From contig OW203731.1 of the NCBI GenBank assembly GCA_934045075.1, positions 16,693,570 to 16,757,569 on the forward strand: a stretch of DNA of 64,000 bases, given 5' to 3'. The notes below the pieces were generated by a model. The model saw nothing but the letters and a program-made list of their open reading frames with translations. It searched no databases and was not told the origin of the DNA. This DNA comes from Yponomeuta sedellus. Taxonomy: Eukaryota > Arthropoda > Insecta > Lepidoptera > Yponomeutidae. Shown one piece after another: positions 1 to 10,756 of this stretch. The number at the start of each line of letters is the position of its first letter. Within the stretch, counting starts at the first letter, position 1. The position numbers were made by a program, and so were the translations under genes.

Positions 1-929
1 ATCCATAAGGATGGGACATTCAACACGAAAACGTCGATATTATTTATTCCTTAACTAAACATTCTGTAAATATAGCAGTCCATATTAATATTATATGGTA
101 TAATCTGGCGCCGCAAACGTTGGTGTGCCATATTTATTAACCCTACGATAAATTCTCAGCTCTCCGAACTCTTTCTCATTTACCTATATGTTGCAATTAC
201 ACAAACTCATCAAAATCGGTGAACCCATTAAGGAAGATTTCGATAACATGCACAGTGAGATTGTTATATATTTGATTTACTAAGGTTGTAACTTGTAAAT
301 GCTAAATCTTGTATGTAGTGTAAGTTTATATGTATGTACAGCACGACATTGAGCCCAGCTTAGCTGAAAAAAAAATACAGAAAACTATCTATTTGTACAA
401 GTTCAATTTGCATCCAATAAATAAATTTTCCTCGATCTAACTATACCTAGATAGCGAGCTTTGTGCATTCAAAATTTTAGAGCGCAGCTCAAAGAAAAAG
501 AAGTATAACAATCAACTTGTGATAGATTGTTTTTTATTTGACAAAAGTTAGAAGATGTTTTACGGAAATTAATTAAATAATTTATTACACAACCAGCGTC
601 ACACTCACATTGTTTAAAATTCCTGGTTCCTGAAGAAAGTAACATGTGTATCAGGAACCAGAGCAGTGCCTTTAAATTACACAGGAAATTACAAAAAGCA
701 AGAAGGACACATAAAATAAAATAATAGGAAAAATTAAAAAACATTTAATGTTTGTCCTTCTAATCCAGTGATAGTCTTGGTTAGTAATACTAGGAAAGGG
801 TATGGAAATATAAACATTACAATTCTGGCTATTTATAAACATACTTATTAATCAGTAGTGAACTTACACAAATTAATTTGTTTATATGAAATTATTGCTC
901 GTTATATGTCTTTCTTAAAAAATAATGTC
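1..929. other. AT-rich DNA, nothing recognised
   Basis: This stretch is AT-rich with no long open frame, no similarity I recognise on either strand and no clear terminal repeats. The only sizeable open frame on the minus strand (469-744) is low-complexity and hydrophobic by composition, and has no domain signature. Confidence 0.5.
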
Positions 930-1063
930 CTAACCTAATCTTGTAAATGAAAAATCTTCTTCAAATTGTCTGCTGCAAACGTACGTGATTTTGTTCAATA
1001 CCAATTTGACCGTGAAGCCATGCCGTCTATCCACATTTGTTGCATTGTGCTATCTTCGGGTAA
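930..1063 (-). pseudogene. THAP-domain exon fragment (decayed)
   Basis: Reading the minus strand from 1,063, a polypyrimidine tract and CAG acceptor are followed by a frame containing LPEDSTMQQMWIDG and NW. After a one-base shift it continues TYVCSRQFEEDF. This is the second half of a THAP zinc-finger (LPxD..W..NW...VCSxHF). THAP domains bind DNA through a C2CH zinc site and occur in host regulators and in P-element transposases. Here the ligand histidine of C-x2-H reads as glutamine, a stop (TGA) interrupts the frame and a frameshift is needed, so the copy is dead. No first exon was found to the right. It could derive from a host gene or a DNA transposon. Confidence 0.45.
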
Positions 1064-1690
1064 CCTGAAATAAATAACTATTAATTTAAAACCACTATAA
1101 TCAGTCCAAAGGTTAATTTTATTGATGACTGATCGACACCTTTGAAGTTCTTTATTAATTTGACAGCAAACCGTTGATATAAAATCCTGTACTGGACACC
1201 TTTTTTCACAATACTGATGCGATTTGTTCGCTACCTTATTATTATATTACTACACGTAGATTATGTAGCGAAAACTATTCAAGTTCATTTTCTGTAAGAT
1301 CTATGAACCTATCTTATTACAAGTTCTAAATTTTATGAAAGAAGGTGGAATTATTATAAATAAAAATAATATCAAAACCCCTTTTGGTAGTTTTTTAATT
1401 TATCATGCTGAATCTATAAAAATATCAATGCAATGAATTGATTTAAACAGGAAAAATATTAATCAATAATCATCAACAATCGAATCGGTAACATCATAGA
1501 ACGTTACTGAATCGAGCTTTCAAAAGTTAATTAACATATAATGAAATAAACACAAGAAATTAAAAAACTTCTTTACTAAGTATCGATAACTTTTTCACTG
1601 GAGTAGTGGAAACGCCCCATCCCTATCGCCCTAAAATAAACAACAAACTTGTTACTGTGATTAAATTGATTATACTCATCTTTTTCTTCT
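1064..1690. other. Unassigned AT-rich DNA
   Basis: No gene, RNA or repeat structure was recognised here. It separates the THAP fragment from the 3' end of a minus-strand LINE. Confidence 0.4.
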
Positions 1691-2455
1691 TTCGTCTCAA
1701 AAGCGCCGCCCTCCTCTCAGACATCTCGCTCCCAAAACCGCGCCACTGCGAGCGTGTCGGGTGATACCTCCATGAGATCCCGCAAACTGCACTGTGGAGC
1801 TTCAGGGCAGACACAAAGATGCATTGTTGTTTGTGCAGCTCCACATCGGCACAGGATGTCAGCATCTTCGGGCAGGATCCCCCATCTTTTTAGGTTATCT
1901 CTGGATCGAGCAACACCAGCGCGCAGACGGTTCAGCGATCTCCATACTCCCCACTGCTCATGCCCTCCAGGTGGTATTGAATCCACCGGCTTTATGAAGT
2001 CAGGAAGGTGTTTGGTCTGCTCCCTCCACCTACGCAGTCGAAGTTCCGCCGGTGTTTTCCCGTCAAGTGGCTTAAAAGTAGTGAAACTTTTCCGGGACTT
2101 TAGCCGCTTTTTCGTTGGGACATGGCTATGCATTGGATGGCGGTCATCATTTGCTTGTCTCCGCCGTTCAGTAGCAGCGGCAGCCTCTCTACGAATTGCT
2201 GGTGGCGCTATTCCGGCAAGCAGATGTAGCTTGGCGGTCGGAGTCGGTCCCAAGCAGCCCGTTATCAGACGGCAAGTCTCGTTTAGGGCCACGTCGACAT
2301 GACCAGTATGCGCAGAGTTACTCCAGACAGGGCTAGCGTACTCCGCGGCCGAGTGCCAAAGCAGTAGTCCGTAATACATGTGGATGGGCACCCCACGTGC
2401 TTCCCGTCATGCTCCTTAGAAGATTATTGCGAACACTGATCTTCATCTTAGATTA
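1691..2455 (-). mobile_element. LINE ORF2 C-terminal fragment (non-LTR retrotransposon)
   Basis: The minus strand encodes the last quarter of a non-LTR reverse transcriptase protein. It has the thumb-region signature AAEYASPVWSNSAHT at the start, a basic middle part and a terminal cysteine/histidine knuckle CRCGAAQTTMHLCVCP just before the stop near 1,720. The longest frame is 1,720-2,391. Coding similarity continues in another frame to about 2,455 (RNNLLRSMTGSTWG), so one frameshift lies near 2,370 and the 5' side is truncated there. Polymerase motifs and endonuclease are missing. GC content is much higher than in the flanks, as expected for a separate insertion. The clade within the LINEs could not be settled. 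The plus-strand frame over the same bases is a shadow. Confidence 0.75.
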
Positions 2456-2459
2456 TACT

Positions 2460-3387
2460 CATGATTTATTGACTTTAAAACACTATTCTCAAATGATATT
2501 AAAGCTATGTTGCAATTCCAGTAATTCAAGGGAAAAAACCACTATAAAGTACACAAAATTGAGTCTTACCAATGGAAGCTGATGCAGGTGGTTTTGTTTT
2601 CTCTTCTCCCGAAGGGGTTTTACATCCCAATATCACACACGCCATTCCGATGTGTTACGTATACTCCATACTACGAATATCCACTGAAATCCACTTCAGA
2701 TTGTCTTAAAACAACCCAAAAAACACAAAGTTTTTGGAGACGACGCACTCCAACATCTGTTGTCTAGCACACTGCCAAATCGAAGTTACTTGGCAGCCTA
2801 CTACAAGCTGTGATTTTCTAAACATTTCTAATTCGGTAGCATTATGGTAACCAAAGGTAACCAACTGACAATTGAGGGTGGTACGTTTTGAATAATAAAA
2901 CATCACACTACTATATTTTTCTCTGTCTAACATGTGTTTGGTGACATTTCAAACTAACGAGACAGACATGTGTCAGGTGTTCATTTTATAACGCTTCTTC
3001 TATGCTTTAGTTCTTATTCTGAGGTGATATACCTAGGTGACCGGTCAACCTGCGTCAGGATGTACGGTCACCCTTAAATGTTGTTTCACTTCTAAAATAT
3101 GATGGAAGAAATTCTCTACTTAGAGGAAGCAAATAGAAGTAATAGAGCACTAAATATTCAACACAATATCCGACGATAATACGAGTAGTGACGGGTCATT
3201 CTGACGCTGACAAGTAATTCCGTCCACAAGGTTTGTTTGCTACCGAACACATTGTGTTGAAGCGACTATGTCTGGGCCACAATAGGATTTGGGGGTGCGG
3301 TTACTTAAAAGCAATACTCGTATGGGATATTCTTTTATTGAAACAAGGATGCGGCAAAGGCGTCTTACCTAAGCGAATGCTTTACGG
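2460..3387. other. Unassigned intergenic DNA
   Basis: Several short open frames occur but none shows a recognisable domain, and no repeat boundary was seen before the inverted repeat that starts near 3,388. Confidence 0.4.
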
Positions 3388-3842
3388 TAACCTGCCTGGT
3401 ATGGTAATTTTAAATCCACTAAAAAAACAATTAAGCAAATTATAAAACAAATTAAACTAACATGCAATTTAGAAAACAAACAGAAAAACATGATTTTATC
3501 TCAAAATTACAGGGTTCAAATTATAAATATAATTTAAACCGAACAGGTAAAATAAACAATTGTCTACGCAAGCACATGGCTTAACAGATTTATCATATGA
3601 ATTAATTTAATGACATATTGTGACTAGAATTTATTATTATAACATTATCCAAATATCACAATGTAACATAAAATAAGTATCTTCAACTATGTGCTTGCGT
3701 AGATAATGCTTTGTTTTACCTGTATAGTTTAAATTGTAATAAATAATTTAAACGATGTAACTTTGAGGTAAAATTAGGTTTTTCTGTTTGTTTTTTAATG
3801 TATGTATTTCTACTTGATTTTACCATGCCAGTCAGGTACTCC
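3388..3842. mobile_element. Fold-back MITE-like element with long imperfect inverted repeats
   Basis: The left arm (about 3,388-3,580) and right arm (about 3,680-3,842) are imperfect reverse complements. Landmarks are 'cctggtatggtaa' against 'catggtaaaatc' at the outer edge, 'aacaaacagaaaaac' in the middle and 'tctacgcaagcacat' next to the loop of about 100 bases. No coding sequence lies inside. Long inverted repeats with no gene are typical of a non-autonomous DNA transposon or foldback element. No clear target-site duplication was found, so the exact ends and superfamily are open. Confidence 0.6.
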
Positions 3843-4099
3843 AAATCAAATCATAGACATTTATATCTAAAGTGATGTATAAAAAGGCCGCCTATTGTAC
3901 GTACCCAGGGAGGATGGATTAGTATCAATCACGCTGATTTATTGTGCGCCCGCGCCCGGTCCACCTCACCCATGATCTGCCTTATTCATAATCTGCCGCC
4001 CGCTCAACGCGCCTGTCTGAGCACCTCAATACTTTCCGAAGATGGCAGCCCTTTGCTGCCGCCATGACACAGGAAGACCACGAGACCCTGACTGACACG

Positions 4100-5020
4100 A
4101 GAGCCAGAAGGCGCTGACTTTTCGCTGCCGCCGAAGTCGTTCCCTATGACCTCCACACCGCCACCTGTCTACCTGCCTAACCTGACGCCACCGCAACGTC
4201 CGCTGGTACGGCCGCGGTCGCCAGTGGAGGCGGAGGAAGCAAACTCTTCCTCTTCCTCGCCGCGTCAGGCTGAATCGGGGTTGAGCCGCTGAGACCCTCG
4301 CCCTTGAGCGACCGATCCCGCTCCGCGACCGAGTAAGCCTGCCTCTAGCTACCGTCGCGTAGGCACGACGGAGGCAGCTAAATGCCACCCTGTTGCTTCG
4401 CCGAGCAGCATGCCACAATAGTACGCTGGACGACGCCCGGCCTGAGGACTGTCGCTCCCCGACCCCGCCCAGCTACTGAGGCTAGGGTGGAGCCCGCGCC
4501 ACGTCCGGTCATGATTCATATGCCGGCTTCGCGTATTGCTGTGACGCCCCAACCGAGGGCGGGGATTAAGTCGCCCACGCCATTCATCGCCCGCCCTCAG
4601 GCCTGGAATATGGCCTCGATGGGTACGACAACCTCCATGGGCCTCCACCTTGCCACCTCCAACACTGGCAGCCGCCCAGCGCACGAGAAGCAGCTAAGGT
4701 ATCCACCGCTGATCGTGGGAAACCGACCGGATGGGACCCGGTACTACAAGGCGCTAAGAGCAACCATTGACCACATCCCAAACGCGCGCCCGTTCAGCAA
4801 GGGGTGCACTTTCTGCCGAAGTCGGACCAGGAGTACTCGTCATTCCAGCGCTACCTCACAAAGCTGCAGAAATCGTCCGGGATCCTCTATTTCTCCTAAA
4901 TGAAATGGACGAGGTCTTCACGAAGACCATTAAGGTCCTCCAAGAGGTCTTGGTGGCCATCTATGAAGGTCGGGGTTGTGGCCTAATTATCCACAGGGGG
5001 ATGGCAGAGCTCTTGTAACG
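4100..5020 (+). pseudogene. Degraded LINE ORF1 (gag-like) fragment
   Basis: A GC-rich block carries a plus-strand frame (4,382-4,903) rich in Pro, Arg and Ala. It contains RYPPLIVGNRPDGTRYYKAL and then PNARPFSKG, which matches the style of the ORF1/gag-like RNA-binding protein of Jockey-type LINEs. After about 4,800 the similarity jumps to another frame (FLPKSDQEYSSFQRYLTKLQ) before a stop, so there is at least one frameshift. No CCHC knuckles and no ORF2 follow, so this is a short relic. The assignment rests on family resemblance from memory and is moderate. Confidence 0.5.
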
Positions 5021-6589
5021 CGCGGTGTCTTCTGAGGGTAAGGGTAAGTAAGGTCTGGCTGCTGCAGAAGCTGTTTGCCGAGTGATGTTGCCGCTGCCAT
5101 CCCCAACTGGACTTACTATCCTAGCGACGCCAACTGATGGGCACCCGCTAGCCCGTTCCCTGGGGCTGGCAGTCGGTCTCGACGTCGCTGGTGGCGTGAA
5201 GATTACCTGGAAATGACACAGAAGAGTCGTCTGTTGAGCATGGCCTGCTAGGCTTCTCCCAACCGAGTTCCACCCAGCAGTACTTGAACTCGCCGGAGAC
5301 GGAAGATCTTCGAGAACTCAGGACTTGACCGTTGAAGCTTATCTCCATCGCCCAGGACCGGTCCATTTTAACGGACGGCGACGCTCCCACGCAAGTAAGT
5401 CAATTCTTAGAAGCCGCCTCCCCGCCTCGCCCTTCGGGTGAGACGAGAAGACAACCTCGAGTTGTGTCCAGGGAGTTACCGCTGTCCATTCACTAGGTAG
5501 GACATCTCAGCCGCACCTTACTGTGAGAATATCCCTTTAAGAATATCCCCATACGACGTTTCATATGAGGGTATTCTTGTGTAGGAAAACATCATTAGGA
5601 AAATCTAGTGTCTGAAATGTTAACATACTTCAGCGCTTTCTACGTACAATGGCCTTGAGTTGTTGTGTTCGTAAAGCAGATAGTGAACTACATTGCGCGT
5701 GTTCGCATTTAGCCAATTTTTTAAAGTCTGGCATTTCTTAAACATAATTATAATTTTTAGAGACAGTGTTTAAATTTCCTCAGGCGTCTCTTGTGCCCGA
5801 TGCAATGTATGCGTCCGGCTGGGAACACTGCCACGGCGCCGCTGGCTGCCGAGTGAAACGACTCCTAGTGAGGGGTATTGAACAGGGACAGGTCGGTTCA
5901 GTTCACAGCAACTTGACCTTTAAATTTTAGTTGCTAAGTAACTAAATTAATTTGCTTTGCGCCAAATATGCCGCTGTTTATATTATCACTAACATACTTT
6001 GCAGAAAACTTCAATAATTGATTTATTTCGCGATTTCAACTTTGTGTCCACATTAAGTTTTTCCCGTTCATGAACAGAACCTTCTCTCGAATAAAGTCGT
6101 TTCTGCTCATCTAAAAATATTGCAATAATGGCATCACGCGTCTCTACCGCAGGTTAACAATTTCAATGACCAAAGTGTGTGAGAACAATGTCGCTATTTA
6201 GTTTGTCAATTCGTTCATCAATGGTATAACAAACGATTTTTTTGTTTACAGACGGAAGTCGTAATGAAATTATTTGGAATTATGGAAATGTCTTACGCTA
6301 CATATGTAACGGTAAGAAATAATATTTTGAAATTTTGCGTAGAACCTACTTTGTTTGTCCTGTATGTGGTTTCCGCACTTAACCTCATAGTTGGGATATT
6401 GTACGTAAATGCATAGATATAAAAAGACCTAATAATTTCGCTTTGATGCTTTTCACGAAAACAACGCAGTTTAGGAACATTCCCCACGTCACTATGATTT
6501 AACGCTAGAATCATCATGAATCATTTCCTACCGAAGTTATTCAGCCGTTAAAACTCGATTTAAACGCGACTTTTATAAACTAACTACTA
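5021..6589. other. Unassigned; GC-rich head, AT-rich remainder
   Basis: The first 500 bases stay GC-rich like the ORF1 relic before them and may be more of the same element, but no domain is readable. From about 5,520 onward the DNA is ordinary AT-rich sequence with no recognised gene or repeat border. Confidence 0.35.
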
Positions 6590-6726
6590 CCCATTAGCTC
6601 AGTTGTCACCTATTTCAAGTCGCCAAACATCTACATAGTAAACGTATAAATAAATCTCGAGGATGTTACGTCGTAGTATAATTAATGGATAAACAAACTT
6701 AAGTGATTTTTGTCGAAAATCATAAA

Positions 6727-6996
6727 TGACGTTACATCCGAAGAGATTTATTACCCAAACCTTGATTTTATAAAATTCGTAACCCCAAATTAAGTATTTT
6801 TAATGAAATAGGTGTCTCTGTGAAATAAATGAAACGTTTACGCTAGCGCTCGGGTGGTAGCTATTGGTACTAATGACACTGGACCAAGTTACTTTTTATT
6901 TGAATTTTAAAATCTCGAAATAAATGCGTGATGCCTAGTACATTGGAGAATGGACTACATAGTAAACGTATTAGTAAATCTCTTCGGATGTAACGT
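6727..6996. mobile_element. Small MITE with 26-bp inverted termini
   Basis: The termini are reverse complements: left GACGTTACATCCGAAGAG, right CTCTTCGGATGTAACGTC, each followed inward by a TTTATTA/TAGTAAA stretch. No coding capacity. A related direct half-copy sits just outside at 6,631-6,670. The same element is present at about 21,449-21,715 in the second copy of the duplication. Confidence 0.6.
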
Positions 6997-7044
6997 CTGG
7001 AATAATTATGGACAAACATCATTAGGTAAGTGTTTTATCTATTA

Positions 7045-7436
7045 ATGAGGGATTTTTCTGACAGCTAAGAAAAGTAGTTCCTAATTTGTCAGTAGATGGC
7101 GTTTTCAAGTAAGGGTTTTTGTTTTTTTAATAGGATAAGCCACTTTCAACTGTGGTCCACAGTCCACAGATCACGTGGAATTTCCTCTCTCTTTTTTTTT
7201 GCTCTTGCACTATTGTTAATTGATTTTCGTGCTAAAATCATGGTTGATCAGTTGACGTTGATCAGTTGATCACAGATTAGATTCCTTCCAGTCGATGAAA
7301 TCGCAAAACAGCAATAAAGTTTTTACCTGTGGCAAGCAATAACAAACAAAAAAAGGTAAACCCTTGCGATTCAGCGCCATCTCATCGTAGCTTTTAGAAC
7401 AATTTTTTTTTAATAGCTGTCAGAAAAATCCTTCAT
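7045..7436. mobile_element. MITE with GGATTTTTCTGACAGCTA termini
   Basis: The two ends are near-perfect inverted repeats (ATGAGGGATTTTTCTGACAG on the left; its complement with one change on the right). Copy 2 of the duplication lacks the whole 392 bases and reads straight through 'ttaattaccacgcg' at about 21,762, so this is a filled site against an empty site. The inside contains repeated TTGATCAG motifs but no gene. The target duplication is short (TA or ATTA) and cannot be fixed exactly. Confidence 0.7.
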
Positions 7437-8149
7437 TACCACGCGCCGTCTCCGGTCGGCGCAGCTCGTCGCTTGCTCAAACTCATTCCAGGTGGAATAC
7501 AATAGTCAATAAAATACAGTGATTAGCGCAGCAAAGGATGTCCATCAGCTCACTGGAACAACGATTTAAGGCAAATTGGTAGCTAGTAGCAGGTAGATGA
7601 GGATGGCCGAGAACAAAAAGATGTGGCGGGTTTTGGAGAAGCTTATACTCAACATAAATACTCGGAATAGAACGATAGATAAGACTGAGCCACTCAAACA
7701 CAATTAAAACTTCGTACGAAATATCATGTACATCATGTAATCACAAAATTATGTTATTCTCTGTCAAAACAGTCAAAAGTCAGGAAATTCACAAGATTTA
7801 GTGCGCATGTTTTTCAATTTTACAGAGTTTTGTTTGTTCTGCAATGAATTTTTTTTTCTTTTATAAAAATAGACTTTATACTGTATACTTCATGGACAAC
7901 GGTATAAAGAGATAGTGAAGGTAATGTCCCACGGGAATCTATGCTACTATCTACCAAGCTAAGTATTCATTTCTGTTCACTGATTTTTGCGTGATGTTTT
8001 TTTCTGCTTAAACACAAAGCTAAAATATCCAATTAAACAATCTATCTACTCGTAACTATCTACCAATCTAACTATCTATATTTTACCTTTATAGAATTTC
8101 GACTTCTGACATTTTTATTTTTCTGTAATAAATTTTATAATTTATTACA

Positions 8150-9410
8150 AATACAAATACATACTTTATTTGTGAAATATGGGTTGGTACAAACATCGTA
8201 ATGCATACAGTTGTAGGTAAAAACTTTCAGGTGCTCCATATTTTATTTACCTTGCGGCGTACAAATATAAAAATCAATATTATGTACAAATTCAAATAAA
8301 TTATTAGTTTGATGTCACTTTGTAATTGGTCAATAATTAGCTTATACAAATTATGCAATTATTACACAATTTATAGGATTATTAAATTGAAATGATATTA
8401 TTACAGAATTTAGCATTATAATGTCACACATCACAATATATAGGTTATCAATTTTAGCGAAATCGAGATTACCTGGCAGTCAAAAATTCACTTATTTTGT
8501 AAATACATTTATCTAATAAGTACTCGGTTAATTTCCTTTTAAATAAATTATAATTTAAATTTCTAATATCTTTTGGGACTTTATTGTAAATCAATGCTGC
8601 CATCATAGCTGTATTTTGGCTTTGGGTACTTTAACTTTATCTAAGTCACGTCTGTTTTTTCTGTCTGATCTTTCGTATAACTCTGGGTTACCTTTTACAA
8701 ATTTTGCTAATTCTAAAATATAAATCGAACGTAATGTCAATAATTTATACTTCTTAAAATACGGTTTGCAGCTAACGTCTGGTGCTATTCGGAACATTTG
8801 CCGTAAGCATTTTTTTTTGTGCTCGAAATACAATGTCTTTTTGCGTGACGTTTCCCGAGAATATAATACCATATCGCAGATGGGACGCTACAAGCCCATG
8901 ATAAGCCATGACAAGAGATTCAGTGTAAACTACAGGACCCAGGTTACGCAAAACATATGCAGATGTATTTAGTTTTATACATAGTTCTTGCGTATGCGGC
9001 GGCCTCGGTGGCGCAGCGGTTTGGCACGCTGACTGTTCAACCGAAGGTTTCAGGTTCGATCCCAGGCTGGGTCAAACTAGGAAACGAACTTTTCTAGTTT
9101 GTCTTGGGTCTTGGATGTTATCTATGTATTTATTGTATTAAATCTATCATTGAGTTAGCACCTATAACACAAGTCATTTAGCTGTGCTTAGTATAGGACA
9201 AACGAGATCTGTGTAATAATAATATTATGTCCATGAATATTAATATTAATATTTATGAATTTTCCAATTAAGTTTACTGTCAATGATCAGTCCTAAATAT
9301 TTGTTTTCAGTTACATTCGAAAAAGCTCTGTTTTTATACTTCGCGTTTATTCTGTTGTTTACTTTTTTTTTATTTGCTACTCTCCTTACATTCCTCTGAT
9401 TTATTTATTC
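8150..9410 (-). mobile_element. 5'-truncated CR1/Jockey-type LINE, reverse transcriptase C-terminus
   Basis: On the minus strand, coding similarity starts near 9,400 (NKYLGLIIDSKLNWKIH, the region after the polymerase core). It is interrupted by a SINE at about 8,998-9,230, resumes at 8,990 (LCIKLNTSAYVLRNLGP, AYHGLVASHLRYGIIFSGN), and after a frameshift in a T-run near 8,810 continues through LRQMFRIAPDVSCKPYFKKY to a stop near 8,603. A 3' UTR with an AATAAA signal leads to a (TATTTG)-like tail near 8,150. The polymerase and endonuclease domains are missing. The same LINE end occurs in copy 2 (22,440-23,010). Confidence 0.75.
8998..9230 (+). mobile_element. tRNA-derived SINE
   Basis: The head carries RNA polymerase III promoter boxes: an A-box-like TGGCGCAGCGGTT near 9,011 and a B box GGTTCGATCCC near 9,053. 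A non-tRNA body follows, with a short (TAA)-type tail around 9,215-9,230. It sits inside the reverse transcriptase coding sequence of the minus-strand LINE. It is absent from copy 2 of the duplication, where the surrounding bases are deleted too. Confidence 0.75.
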
Positions 9411-10379
9411 AGGGACCTTAATTAAATGGTACCATTAAACACAATAAATTATACAGTACATTAAGTAATAAACCAACAGTTTTAACAATTATTAAGAATT
9501 TGCATAAAAATAATTAACAACTAGGAACATGCATTACAGAAACAGCTTGGCCAAAACAAGTTTGCATTTAAGCTATGTATTTAATAATAAATAAAAATAT
9601 AATAATAATACCGAATTTATGACCTACTTCTCTACCAACATAAATTTATATACATATATACATTCACAAGCATGAACTCTCGTACTCACACAACACACAC
9701 AGTACTTATTTTACTTATATTGTATTAGCAGTTTGTTTATAGCGAATGTAAGTAAAACAATTAACAAACTTACAAAAAATTACAATAGGTATTTCGAGAC
9801 GCAGTCCGATATAGTGTAATTTTTTGGATGGACTCGCACACCGTGTAACCTCGCGAAATGATCTAGGCAAGTCGCTTTATGATGATTCCGACGCGGCAGA
9901 TAATCACATCAAATCACATCTCATCATACTAATATGGTATCAAAAAATATGGCAAAAGTTTTAATAATACGCAAATCAGTCATAGTAAATAAGACTGTAT
10001 AGCCAATATTATAGAGACCTGTTTCGACAAAATACTGTTTCTATAGATAGATACCGTGTTTTGCCAAAACAAGCTCGTGATTTTTATGCCAAATAACTGT
10101 AGATGCAGTGTTTTGTCATAACAACTTTAAAGCCTTTTCCTATTAGTCAAGAAAAAAGCGGGTATTCAGTGCGGAAATTCTAGATTTTCAGTTAGAGTCC
10201 ATATACAAAAAATATAAATTAACTAGTTACGGCATAATTATGTGCACTATTACTTAACACACGACAAATTTTTAAAGTAATCTGTTTTGATTTGACGTAT
10301 CTATGCGGAATTTTCTTAACGAAATGTTTTTGGCGTTTTCTGGAAAATGCCTGTTTTTAAATTACAGTGTCTTGTCACG

Positions 10380-10521
10380 ACACGGCTGAACGGCTGGAGC
10401 GATTTTAATAATACTTGGTATGGAGTTAGCTGACACCTTGGTTTAACACATAGGCTACGTTTTACTGCGGGAAAATATCTTTTTCCCATGGGAAAATCGA
10501 TAAACCGTGGGGCACAGCTAG
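10380..10521 (+). mobile_element. Helitron-like 3' end
   Basis: The sequence ends in ...CCGTGGGGCACAGCTAG followed by T, the CTAG|T terminus used by Helitrons, with a short GC stem ahead of it. The matching block in copy 2 (about 23,444-23,643) begins with the TACTAATATTATAAAGG head typical of small lepidopteran Helitrons. Copy 1 has lost that head or had it replaced by about 450 bases. No helicase gene is present. Confidence 0.55.
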
Positions 10522-10756
10522 TTATAGATATTTACGAAAGGTAGTTCGTAAACTGGCTGGTGTTCACTTGCTGTACCACTGCTTGCGGTTATTTTCTTAC
10601 CCCCCATCGACTTAAAATATATATTATGTAGCATACATAAATGTGACACTTGAATCGAAGGTACAATCCTGGTGAGTATAACCGTTCAGTGGATTTCGAC
10701 AGATGATACAGAGATGATATGAAACAGGTAAAACTTACAGATTTATTATATGTATA

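Noticed and set aside
1754..2302. 182-codon plus-strand frame
   Set aside because: It lies antisense to the LINE reverse transcriptase C-terminus and has no domain.
9000..9070. Possible tRNA gene
   Set aside because: Only promoter boxes are tRNA-like; the rest is a SINE body with a TAA tail.
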